From Paralichthys olivaceus (lineage: Eukaryota > Chordata > Actinopteri > Pleuronectiformes > Paralichthyidae), in contig NC_091110.1 of NCBI RefSeq assembly GCF_024713975.1, forward strand, positions 19,669,501 through 19,733,500: 64,000 nt of DNA. The letters are read 5' to 3'. The translations under genes and the position numbers were made by a program. Of this stretch, positions 1-17,200 are shown one piece after another. How positions within the stretch are numbered: the first letter of the stretch is position 1; each line of letters begins with the position of its first letter. The notes under the pieces were generated by a model that saw only the letters and a list, made by a program, of their open reading frames with translations, searched no databases and was not told the DNA's origin.

Positions 1-435
1 GTGAGTTGGACACGGTTAGAAAACGGCTGAAGAATTCAAGACTTCAGAAAAGATGTGAGCAGACCCAAGTTTATTACAGAGCACTTCACAAAGCTGGCAA
101 CAAAAACACTTTAGTCTTCAGTTGAGCTGTGATTCAGCAAGTTGATCAAGAAAGAAGGAAACAACACATTCAGCAGCGAGGGAATTTACTTTGCTAATGA
201 AGAATGTTGTCTTGTTCAAGTCCTGGACTCTTTTCAGTGCAAGTATAACTTCAAGCTGAATGTTTTTACCAAAATGAATTAGACTTAGCTCTTTAAATTT
301 ATTTGCCTCTGCTGATAACTGATGCCAAGGCATTTACAAACTGCACAGGCAGACAAAACGCGGACCACCCCTGCTAAAAAAAACGAGTGCTAAGGTTTCC
401 CATGTCTGCTCCTATCAGGTGTAAGAATCTCGTAC

Positions 436-783
436 CCTCATCATGGCCAGGAATCTGTCCAGCAGGTTAACAGCCAGGACGAAGGTCTGCGTGCTGTAAC
501 CAAAGAAGCTGGTGAGACTCCACAGGTCCTCAACTTTGGCATCTCTGCACTTGGCCGAGATCCGACTGTCGTCCTGGAAAACAAAGACGTGCTGATGATA
601 AACCTGCTTCCTCTGTTACAAGAATAATAACTTCAGCGATGCTGTGGATCAACGAACCAGTTTGTCAAACGTTCTCACCTGTGTGGAGGATTCGATGAGG
701 CTCAGTCCTGTTTCTTTAGGAAGATAAAAAACCTCCTGCTCATAATTCACCCGCAGCTCCTTCATCAGCTTATAGGCGTCCAT
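436..783 (-). CDS. ccng2: Cyclin G2, first two coding exons (partial)
   Basis: Two exons read on the minus strand. Exon 1 is 679-783 (ATG at 783, 35 codons, phase 0 donor). Exon 2 is 436-573 (46 codons, CAG acceptor, GTACG donor). The joined start contains ETGLSLIES and then AKVEDLWSL and FVLAVNLLDRFLAMM, which is the start of the cyclin box. The wording AKVEDL..FVLAVN is closer to cyclin G2 than to cyclin G1 as I remember both. Cyclin G2 is an unconventional cyclin linked to cell-cycle arrest and PP2A. The N-terminus is shorter than the human one. The rest of the cyclin box should lie left of position 1. The gene is divergent from ccni, as in human. Start choice: first ATG of the open exon, matching the family start region. 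Confidence 0.85.
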
Positions 784-2660
784 GTCTCAGCTGGCACAGC
801 AGGAAGTGATCTCGAATTTTCACAGTATTCACACTGCAGGAAACGGGGAAATGCAGAGATTCAGTCTCAGTGTGAGAGTTCTCTCTTCAAACACCCAGAC
901 CATCATTAAACCAACAGCAAACTGATACAGGGAATAATCGGTAAGTCAATAACGTGGCACATTGTTTGATTTAACTTCCACCAATGTAAATACATTTCTA
1001 TAAATCAGTAGAGAGGTCCAATAAAATATGAATATATTAGATTTTAGGTGAACTGTATTTCACTGTAAAATATAACCTGCTTTATCTTTAATGACAAAAA
1101 TCATTATTCTAACCTCCAGTAATAAACACATTAATAAAAACCATTTATCTCTGGGGGATGTTTAATTTTCACTCCGCTGGTTGGAAACTGTTCAGTTTAA
1201 CATTCCTCCGACACGTTGACGTTATAATGAGATTATTTAAGAATCATTTGTGGATGTTTGGTCAAAGAGGGTTCGATCGTCTCTGTGTGACTCTTGTGTT
1301 TCTCTCCCGGAGCTCGGAGAGCCCAGCCCACATCCCTCAGCTGGGCTCCGGTGTCAGATTTCCTCTGGTCGACGCCTTCTGGCCTCGAACCGAAAAAAAA
1401 ACAACCGCTTTTCCACAGTTCCGCCGGTTAATTAAACAACCGACGGCAAACACAACAACCTCCGTGCAAAAGAAACCTCCATCTTTGTCGTGTTTTTTTC
1501 CGGACGCTAACGGGGGAAGCTAACGTTAGCCGCTGCAAGCTAACGCATTAAAGCCTCTCCGGTCGGAGGGAGCGGGGGGAGGGGCTGGTTGTTTATGAGC
1601 TTTATGAATTTAAACCGCTCGACTTCATTAATGACGTAAAACACGAACGATGTTTAATGGTGGAGACGTGTCGGAGAAAATAACCGAATAAAAGCTGGTT
1701 TGTGTTGTTGTTGTTGTTGTTGTTGTTTGTCGTGAACAGAACCGAGGTTTTTTTTTTTTTTTTTAAAGGTTGGACCCGAGGCAGAGACACGAGAGAGACC
1801 AACATCAGTCTGGAGACATTTGTTCTTCACGAGCAGGATAAGACGGATGATGTTTCACCTCCGTCCAGCCCCAGTGAAGCAGAGGAAGCCCTCGGTGGAT
1901 CCTTCTCTTCTGCGGGCAGAGACCAGGAAGCACTGTTCGAGTCCATCCGTCGAAATCAGAGGATTCAAGACGATGTTTCCAGAAGAAACCCAGAGACGTG
2001 TTGTCCACCTGTCTGTGTAAAGATCTCCGGCTCGTGAACGTTCAAATAAAGAAACGTCCCTTCGTCGATCGATCACGTTCGTGTTTCCTGTTCTTTCACT
2101 TTCTCTCAGTTTGTCTCGGTGAAATCTGTGAGAGCGGAAGTTAAATGTTGTGTTTACCTGCTGCCGAAGTTAAATCCTCATCTCTGTTGTGTCTCCTGTG
2201 TCTGTGGACTCCTTCCTTCCTTCGTCCCTTCCTTCTTTCCTTCTCTTTCTCTTTTCTGTCTCTTTCTCTCCTTTGTTGATGTCCACAACGCTCACGCCCA
2301 CAGGCTGCGTCACGCGGATTGCAGCCAATCAGAGGCGCGGGTTCCAGACCCAGAAGTCCCCTCCTCCCGTGTTTTGCTGCTCGATTAATCGCTTATTTTT
2401 AGCGTTTGACTCGATTTTTAACAAAGAAATGAACAAATGTTATGATGTGATCGATGATCAATCACAAATCAATGGATGGATTCCGCAGGAGGTTAGATAC
2501 AACCGGTCTTCTGTGTTAGACGATCCCCACTGACTGGCCGCTGCTTCAGCCAATCAGCGAGCCGCACTTTGGCACGTTCAAATATTCCGCCCAAATTGGG
2601 ACGCTCTGATTGGCTAACCGATGAGCTGAGCCCTGACGCAATGTTGGCATTACGTAGTGC
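784..2660. promoter_or_regulatory. ccng2 upstream region with CCAAT cluster
   Basis: No coding exon is supported here. A CpG-containing stretch lies at about 1300-1620. A second cluster at 2320-2620 carries CCAAT motifs in both orientations (ccaatcag near 2326 and 2550; attggct near 2609), with TTCAAA and TTTGGC-like elements between them, as in CCAAT/CHR cell-cycle promoters. A TGTTTAC forkhead-like word is at about 2152. Cyclin G2 is a known FOXO target, so that word could matter, but this is inference from short motifs. Confidence 0.35.
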
Positions 2661-4139
2661 CTTCTGTCATTTATTTATTTAATAATAATAATAATAAATA
2701 AATAAATAGAAGAAACTTTATTGTAAATGTCGAAAATAACTGAATGTGAAGGTTGTAAGAACTTCTCAGGGACTCTGTGAAACATATAGAGTCACATACA
2801 TAGAACATACCAGGTGTTAATATAAGTATATAAAGTATTTGAGTTTATATTTCTTATACCTCTTGTTTTTTAAGTTTGACTTTAGTACTGTTTTGACTTT
2901 TTTTAATACACTTCTGCTGTACCATCATTTTACCGGTTAGTTTAATGCACAACTTTGTATAGCTTCAGATATTTATCTTCAAAACCTGTATTTATCATTG
3001 ACTTCAATACTCTGCCTTGGTTACTTGTGTCTTTGTATCACCTTATACTTCAAATATCTGTATTGTCTATATCTCCATTTGCACAATACTTCTTTACAGT
3101 GACAGCTTAGTTGATCTGGTGCCAAGACTTTCACCTCACTGCAGTGAGCTTACTCTTGACCTATTTTGACTATCTATCTGTTTATCTATCTACAGACAAT
3201 ATACGACCAATGTCGAGGACACACATTATGTGTTTACCAAATAAACATTAGTAATAAAGGGAGTATATCATTTACGAGTTTGACATGCAGCTGCAGTCAG
3301 AATACAATGGATATAAAATGATCTCCTCAGGCGTTAGCTGATGTAAGTGTTGATAATAATCAGCCCATATGTCAATGTTTGCTTTGGAGTTCACTCATTT
3401 ACATACCCAGGCGTCACACAGACATTAGAAACCCAGAGGAACAGAGAACAGATCTGACACAAGGACGTTTTGGGATAATTCTCAAATTCAAAATCCATTT
3501 CAACTCGTTTATTACAGACTCATTGGTCAGTTTCAGTAGAGAAATGGAACAAACATCACATTAAAACACAAGAACACATTCGTCTCAGAAAAACCAGATA
3601 GTCTGAGTTAAAGCCACAGTTTCTTCATCATATATTATAATATATATATATATATATTGTGAACTTTAAACACGTCACTAAAGATAAAGTTTTCATTCTA
3701 AAGGGAATATTCCACCGAGGGTGTGATTGTTTTCTCCGCCCGTCCTGCCCTCAGCTGGGCGGAGTCTGCCCCCTCTCTTCCCCCCTCAGTCCCCTCCTCG
3801 GAAGTAGACCCTGTCTATGTTCCGTTATTTTATTTTTATATCTTTTTTTACAGGAACCTTTTCCACCAGGGAAGAGAAGATGGAGGTCTGAAGAGAGGGA
3901 AGCCTCAGTTCCCCTTGGACCGAGAGGACCAGATGAAATCCAACTGTGGCTTTCTCCGCTTCGCAGGGGAGGTGAGGCTCCGTCTATGCTCTGGCTCCCG
4001 GTCAGGCATTTAAACGGCCCCAGTGTGGAGTTAGCTCAGCCGTCGACGTTAACACAAACTCGGATGTTTTTAATGGCACTCATCGGTGGTAGACACGAAC
4101 AGTTTTTAATACGTGAATGTGTTTTAAATTTAAAAAAAA
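2661..4139. other. AT-rich intergenic stretch, no gene seen
   Basis: Contains a short AAT/AAAT simple repeat (about 2676-2710), GATA-like tetranucleotides near 3170-3195 and an AT dinucleotide tract near 3635-3659. The overlapping open frames at 3659-4159 show no family resemblance or splice support. Confidence 0.4.
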
Positions 4140-5057
4140 AAGAGCCGGGGAGTTGCTAGCGACGCTACGTGAGCGGCTGGCTGTCGAATTAGCTCCGCTC
4201 CAGGAAGTAGTCTGACCCGGGGTAATAAAAGGAAGGGGACGCTCGGTGGTGCACCTGCTCCGGGAGGCCCGGTGCTTCCCTCAACATGGTGGGAACTCCC
4301 GGAGGAGACTCCTGGTGCTTTCACACTCACTGAACCCTCGGCTGGACTCAGCGTGTCTCTCCTCGCTGGCTGTTTGCGTCGCAGTTAGCTCGAGTTAGCA
4401 GCTACACACTGGGTTAGTGGGCTAACGTGCTAGCTGAGGCTGCGGTGTTCAGTGTCACGGCTTCTTCAGGAAAACGTCTGAACTCGTCTCGATGTGCTCG
4501 AACCACGTTGGACTGAGTGAACCCGGTGTCTTCAGACGCTTTGTCCTCAGATGACTGTCTCCACCTCGTTCATCATTAACAGGATGGAACAGTTTCACCC
4601 TGTTCTCCTCAGACTGATCACAAGAGGAACTCCGCGTCAGAACTGTTTTAAAATGTCAGAAACCGTCTTTGATATCAATAAATGGATTTGTTGTTTATTT
4701 CGACTTGTTCACTTGTTCCTTCCACTAACCAGGAGGAGGCAGGATGTACGACCTGCACTGCAGCCACCCAATAGCCTGTGGTGTCATCCATCTTAATATA
4801 AAGTCTATTGTGTCAACGCACAGTTTAAATCCTCATATTGCAGAATCCTACTTTAGCAGAAAATCTTTGATATGTTGTGAAGCAAAACATCAAGATTGAA
4901 GAGAATCCTCTTAACTCGTGTAAACCAGCTCTGTCACTGTCTCTCTCCTCGTGGCGGACCGGTGGGGTGTTCGGGGTGTGTGACGACCTGATGTGCTGTG
5001 TCGTTGTGCAGGTAGCTGTTCCCAGTGAGGAGGTAGGCTCAACGAGGGGAGGAAAGA
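4140..5057 (+). promoter_or_regulatory. Candidate ccni promoter and 5' UTR
   Basis: CpG-richer DNA at 4140-4460 precedes ccni. A TGTGCAG acceptor at about 5005-5011 begins the exon holding the ccni ATG, leaving 46 bases of 5' UTR in that exon, so at least one upstream non-coding exon is expected. Its exact position cannot be fixed from sequence alone. A diverged dispersed element lies inside at 4735-4812. Confidence 0.4.
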
Positions 5058-10402
<5,345 letters not shown>

Positions 10403-12408
10403 AGACCAAACAGGAAGCTGTATACCGAAACCACCTCTACGCCGACATCCTGTTTCCCTTTCAGAATAAAGTCCGCCGGTCAAAGTATCCAAACGGTGAC
10501 AATTAGGCTGTTCTCGTGGCGGCAGTGATGAGCACCTCGCTCAGTAACGGGCGGCTAATTCAGAGGAAGAGAAAATGTTTTTCAATTCATTCATTTGCTT
10601 AATGAAGCAACTGAGGCAGCTCCTCAGGGAGTGATGTCCGTCAGCGCTGCCAGAGAAAACAGAGTCACCACTTCTCATCAAACTAATATTAACGATATAC
10701 TCAAAGCTTTGATACAGACGATGTCGGCAGTCGAGGTGGTTTTGGTGTAAATGACCCCAGCGTGACCCCGAGTCGTTCAGCTGCCCTGAGGACGGTCGTC
10801 CTCGTCCCCTGCGGCAGGAAAACGGAGCACAAAAAAAGTTAAACATTCAAAAAACAAAAAACCTGCTGCTGCTACTTAACTGAATACAGATATTTGTTGA
10901 ACACAAATAGAATAAACAAAAGGTTTAAAAAAATTATAAATAGAAAAAGTTGCCTTCCAAAAAAAATAATAACCTAGAATTGACTTCTCGTCCCGTTCTG
11001 TCCTGCTGTGGAAGAAATGTTCGTCAACTTATATTTGTCGTTCACTTTTAAACTTCTTTGTTTCACATATTTATGTTTTTATTCTTGTCTTCCCTGTCCC
11101 CCCCACTCTGCATGTTTTCATGTCTATTTATAACTTCTCCATAGAGTCTAATTCAAACGTATGAATGTTACTGAGACGATCATCTCACCCAGATAGAATA
11201 AGGTTTGTTTTTATGAAGTGCAATTTGATTGTTGATCCGACGCAGATGAAAACACGTCTGTCTGTTTTCAGCTTGTTGTGAAGTTTGACTGAAAGTTTCT
11301 CAGGTTGTTTGAGTTTCCTCCTGCAGACGCCTGCAGCCCAGGTTATGTTCAAACATTGCTGTAAGCTCCACCCACCTGGCACTTCTGGGAGTGTAAAACA
11401 AACATTACAGTTGTGCAGTCAGGGCCTTGTTCATCCTAACGAAACAAACACAGACACCAAGAGATCGTGATCATTTCACATTAACATCCTCTAAAGTTGT
11501 CTTCGTCACGGATACTTGTTGCTGTGACAACAGCTCCAGTTAAGAACCCGTCCTGGTACAGAACAGGGCTCTGGTCAAAGTCTGTAGTTTCTCTATTAGA
11601 ACAACCAGAGGAATTCAAAGTTGCAGATAATATATTCATGTGATGAAACAGCCTTGAGTTATTGAAAGTGTTTTAATATTAATCTGACTGACAGAAATGT
11701 GGTTTTAGTGTCTGAGCTGATTCACAAAACAAACACGAGTGACGATCTTCACTTTGATGTTTAAAAAAAAAAAAAAAAGACGCTCTGCTTTAATCTCAAA
11801 GTTCTGTTGAATATTTGTGTTCCTGTAAAAAGCTCTGTTGTTCCTGCTGCAGCGGCTGCTGGAGGCTGCTCCAGGTCCCTGAACGCACCGCGGCACCAAA
11901 AAATAAACATACAAGTATGAAAACTGACTTTGATCTCTTTGTCTTCATCTTTCATCTCAAACATTCATCGTCCACGTCGAGGTGTCGCTGAGTTACGCAG
12001 CAGAACGAAACATGTTTTTAGATGATGGTGAAGACCAATGAGGAGGAGGCCGCAGGTCAAAGGTCCTAACGTACAATAATATAAATGATTGCAGCAAAAC
12101 AATGTGTTGTTTCTTTTAGTAAAATAATTTATGCTCAGCATGAACTCAGATATTTGTGTTAAGAGCAGGTGAACTAGGAAATTTGTTCAGTAGCTGAGTA
12201 GTTCTTGTGTAATTCTGTGAAACAAACCACAGATGAAAACATTTCCTCCTTGATGAAGGTAATTAGTCCATTTGTCTCAATTTCCATTAACAAGATCAGT
12301 GTGAAGGATCTGAGGATTTCATGATTTATCGACTGTAAAAGAATCATCGTCAGAGCTGTACCGACTCCAACTCCAACACAGGTTGAACCGGCTGTTTCAG
12401 AATGTGTG

Positions 12409-12439
<31 letters not shown>

Positions 12440-12784
12440 TGAGCTTCTTCAAACAAAACACACACATCTGTACTTTGAGACAAACCTCAATGACTTCATC
12501 CTTCTTTTAAAGTAAATTCTCGTCTTAACCCTAAAACCAGAGTCTTGATGTTGAAGTAGTGAAGAATGAACTAAACGTTCTCGGCCTCTGAGACAGTAAC
12601 AGGTTGTCGTGGTTACAATTTCACGTACAAACACAAACACACAGTCGTGAACAAACACGTCCAGCAGCTGCAGAGTTTCTCCGCAACGAACATGTTGTCA
12701 CAGGATTGATTCTCATGTCCGGGGTGGATCTGCCGGGTGGAGCCACTGAACGTCTCTGAGGAAGAGTTCATGGGTTTGTTTGGT

Positions 12785-13158
12785 AACTAAGTACATTTAC
12801 TTTATTTGTACTTCAGTACTTCATCAAATAGATTTCTTCTCAGGTTCTTTTCACATTGTGTTTCCACTTATGTTTGTATATTTTTATAAAATAATCAATA
12901 TTTAGAGTGCGTATGAATAAACCTCATGTCTGTGTTTGAGGTTAATGACAGGTTGTATACTATTATTGAAATAAATATTATATACAGTTATTGATGTTAT
13001 GGACTGTTATGTACTTTTACTTTTAAAACTTCAAGAATATATAAAAGCAAGTGCTTACTTTCCTTTACTGCAAACGTTTACTTTAGTACATATAGTATTT
13101 GTCCATTCATTGGTACTTTTACATGAGTAAATGTTTGAGTTCTTCCTCCGCCACAGAT
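12785..13158. mobile_element. MITE-like element relic
   Basis: Begins with ctaagtacatttactttatt and ends with gagtaaatgtttgagttctt followed by cctccgccac. This pattern of repeated 'tacttttac' words ending in 'agt-cttc-tccrccac' resembles a non-autonomous DNA element I recall from many fish genomes. No coding capacity. Family name not assigned. Confidence 0.5.
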
Positions 13159-13564
13159 GAAAATCAACAGAACATAGAAAATAGAGATAGAGACTCAATG
13201 TTATTCACAGTAATTTTTATATTTGTGAATTTAATACTGTGAGAAAAATACTGTTCCCGTCCTCATGGGTCAACTTCAATATAATTTACAAACCTGAACA
13301 AGTTTGATCCTGATTATCAAAGTGAACTGTGAAAAAGTCACAGCGGGTAAGAATACAACAACGTGACTGTGTGTGTGTAAAGGAGGTGAACAAAATAACA
13401 CCCGACGACAAAATGCACCACAAGTTCTACTCTTCGTTCTTTTTCCAATTAGTGCTAATGACAAGTACTCACCTACTTTACAAGAAAATATTGCAATATT
13501 TTGTTCTTACAGAAAGATAAGAGGATCAAACGTAGCAGATATGAAGCTATAACAGGGAAATAAT

Positions 13565-13655
13565 TAGCTTAGCTTAGCACAAAGACTAGAAACAGGGGGG
13601 AACGGTTAGCTTGGGTCTGCATGATCAAAGGCAACAAATCTACATTATATCCTGT
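13565..13655. mobile_element. Dispersed short element, copy 1
   Basis: Contains agcttagcacaaagactaga, then aacaggggggaac and gttagctt. A clear relative lies at 45851-45916. I recall this as a frequent short interspersed element of fish. Confidence 0.55.
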
Positions 13656-14279
13656 TTGTTTGATCTGTACAAGTCGGACTGACAATGTTATCAAAGGAAA
13701 GACAAAAGTACAAAACTGAAAACCAGCATCACCCTTTAATTCAGCTCATCACCTTAAATCACCTTTAAGACTTTTACCTTGTTGAAGTGTTTGTGATATT
13801 TTGTCCACAGCCTGAGTGAGTTCATCGCTATAGAAAGTGAATCAAACCGGAGGAAGAAACTCAAAGTGAAAAGCAGCAGAGGGTGAAACAATGTGAAGAA
13901 TATAAAGTTGTTGTGCAACAAAAGCTGCAGTTTGGTCTTTGTTGTTGAACAAAGTGTCTGAGTGAAACTGGAGCTCTCGTTAATAACGTCCTGCTGAAAA
14001 CTGATCCGCTCTGTGAACGCAAATCACCTCCACACGTCTGTGATCCAGAACTCAGAGTTCTATCTGTGACGTTCACGTCCAGCAGGTCTCAAAGTTTAGT
14101 CGCAGACTCTGGTGCTCCTTTATCTGGACTGAGCTTTAAGATGAATCACTTTTACATCCAGGGGAAACATTAGAATCGTAAAGTTTAAACATTTTGAATT
14201 AATACCGTTTCTATTTGTGAGACCAGCTGGACAGTTAACGTCCAAACAAATCAACTTAATCCATCAGTTGAAGTTTTCT

Positions 14280-17200
14280 TTAAAATAAGAAATCAGATTT
14301 ACGTGCGTGAAGCCGGCGCAGGGATTTGTGTTTGAGTAACGCAGCGATCGAAGACGACCTTTTGACCCGAATCGTGCCCGCAATGGTCAATGGCCTCTCT
14401 CCAGAGGAAGCTGTGGAGAAATGATGGCGGCGGCGGCGGTGCTGCTGCTGTTGCTGCTCCCAGCTGGAGTCTACTTTCCTGCCTGATCCGTCTCCGCCCA
14501 GAGCGACTCGAGCTGGTGCGCCCAGCAGCTGGAAGATTTCCAGCGGTGCGTTGCAGCCCAGGTACTGCCAGGGCCTCTTTCCCGCCGTGTCCCTGAGTTT
14601 CACATCAGCATCAAACTTGCTGACCAGCAACCGCATTATGTTCTTGTTGCCGTGGATGGCGGCAATATGGAGAGGCGTGTGGCCAGATGTTGACCTGGCG
14701 TTTATGTCAAACATCAAACCGGCCTTTTGGACTCCATACCTGAAACCACAGCCGGAGAGAGCAGATCAGTGCCGGGTCACAGAGTATTAATCCACATCAG
14801 CAGATCAGATTAATTACAGACCGCAAAGCTCAGTGCTCTTCAAAGAATTACTTTTAGGAGTGAAATCAGTTTCATGAATCGGAACTTCATCGAACTGCTT
14901 CGTACCATAAGGTGTTCAGGACTCGGTGGTCTCCGTGTTTGGAGATCCAGTGCAGCACAGTGAAGCCGGAGATGAAGTCTCGCTTGTTGAGCAGAGACGG
15001 TTCATCTCTGAACAAGGAGTAGATTTCAGGCCAGTCCCCCGCCGCGCCCTTCACCAGCCAGGTGTGCTCGTTGGGCTCCAGAGGAACCAACGACTGAGAA
15101 CAGGGATCAAACAACGGCCTCGTGAACTGATTCAGTCAATTACATAAAAGCAGGAGGACAGTAATCAGTACTAACGGTTATTATGTAAATCAGAATCGAT
15201 CGATTCGAAGGATTTACAAACAGATTACTGCGAAGAATAGAACAGGAGTTTTGAATAGGACATTTCAAAATAAATAACCTGTGCAGATGGAAGGTCTCAC
15301 CTGTTTACTGGAGCCTTCATGCTGAGCGGTGGAGGGGGAGGCAGGGTTAACAGCAGGGAGGCTCCTCCTACCTCCGACCCGCCTTTCCCTCTCGACCAGG
15401 TCAGCGACGCTGTGGCTGCGCGGCGGCGTGGAACACGACGACAGAGAGGAGGAAGAGAGGTTGTGATGGAGACTGAGTGAGGAGGAGATCAAATGGAGGC
15501 GGTTCAGTCGGGCCACCTCACTTCCTCCTCCTCCCTTCACCTCCTCCTGCATGAGCTGGTCGAGGTCAGCCCCGAGGCTGCGGCACATCCTGCTCCTCAC
15601 CTGACTGCTGAGCCGCCTGGTGACCGCCGGGCGCTGCCGGACGGGTGACGATAAGGATGAGCCATCGCTGGACTCAGCGTCATCATGGTCGTCATAGAGA
15701 TCACCTGAGGGTTCAGGATGCGTTGAGCTAGGACACAGATCGTCTGAACGAATCTCACGGCACCGTCTAGTTTCCACCTCATCCAAAATCACCTCTTACT
15801 GACTGATGACCTTTGTTAAGTTTATATTCACTGTAAATCTCCTCACACTGAATATACCTCTATCTGTCTTCACACTGAATATCTAGTTTAATTACATTCA
15901 TATGTTTCTATATAACTTTGTATATTCCTGATACTTAAGTGTTGCATGTTAGTTAATGTCTTTTTGACTCTTGCTGCTGTAATATTGCAAATGTCCCCAT
16001 TGTGGGACCAATGAAGGATGATCTCATCTTCTTATCTTATCTTGTCCAAAGCCACGATAAATGTTTTGTAAAATGAATAAGAGCGGAAGTGTCTCTCCAG
16101 AGGGCGTCAGTGTGTCTCACACAGTTGGACAAACAGAGATAGTTGTGTTATGGATGATAAAGATAAGTCCAGAAGGAAGTTCGATCTCTGAACTTTCACT
16201 TTCCTCTGTTTCTCTTCAACTACAGCACCTGAATGTTTCACTGTTCTGACAGTGATGCCACACAATCTGCTGGAACTTCAACCAAACATGTTGCAGCAGG
16301 TTACTAACAGAGAAGTTCTGTTCTTTTTCAATGTGCCTGTTACAGTTAGCCCACATTCCAACACGCCTCACGTACATCAACACAGAAACTGTGCGAGAAG
16401 CTCCATGTCAAGAAATACTCATTTCGACTGAACTTCACAGCCGCGTTCATCATCTGATTCTATTTCTAACTAGCTATGATGACTTCCTGTCAGTTGGTGA
16501 AACAGCCTTTAATTAGCTCCTTCATAGAACGGATCCTTTAAAAACGAACTGAATGTATTTAGTTGAACACTGAACATCTCGGTCTTCAGAGAAAAGCCTT
16601 TCAACTCTCACCTGTGGAGAGGTGCCATGGCAACACTCGGAGTTTAGAGTCCTGGTTGTCGTGGAGATGTTCAGTGGAGTGGTGGAACGGTGACAAATGA
16701 CCTGCTGTGATTTTACTGTCATCGAGATGCGTCACAGACTCAAGCTTGGTCCTTTGTGCTCGCTGGAGTACGTCCTCGATTTTATTTCCACGGCCAGTCT
16801 CACCTGATGAGTTAAAGTTAAAGAGACAGTTTTTTGTACAAACGTCAATTATCTGATTTTCACAAGCGGAAAGAACTCCAAACACCTGTATAGTTCTATT
16901 GTTTTTAAACCTTTGAACGTAAACGACTTTTCCCATCTAATGTCACCTATTAACTAAAAGACTGATGATCTCTGTTGTTGTCTAATGTAATTGTTTTGGT
17001 CTGAGGATCTAACGTGATAATTTAATAAGCCTCAAAATCAGTCAAAGCCTATTTAAAGAGTTGTATCCAGACAAAGTTCTTCTAACACTTTGTCGTTATG
17101 GATGCTAACTTCCTGCATGGAATGTTTTGTCAAAGACGACTCCAGCGGAGGTCATTTTTCTGACTATACTCTGTAGAGGATTAATATGTGCGTTACAGTG

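Larger units (their letters stand above)
10403..14279. other. Intergenic region between ccni and sowahb
   Basis: No protein-coding exon is supported. It holds the ccni 3' UTR start, a CA tract at about 12413-12440, and two dispersed-element relics described separately. A possible sowahb polyadenylation signal is the minus-strand AATAAA near 11076 or near 12800. No septin-type GTPase sequence is visible, although human SEPTIN11 lies between CCNI and SOWAHB as I recall. Confidence 0.5.

Noticed and set aside
118-333. 71-codon minus-strand frame as ccng2 exon 3
   Set aside because: Does not read the expected KPKHLxCIG continuation of the cyclin box, and no suitable acceptor and phase.
1158-1523. 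121-codon plus-strand frame near ccng2
   Set aside because: Low-complexity CpG-rich DNA, no family resemblance, overlaps other frames; more likely ccng2 promoter or 5' UTR.
3659-4159. 166-codon plus-strand frame
   Set aside because: Composition-driven, no recognisable motif, overlapped by another frame; not joined in phase to ccni.
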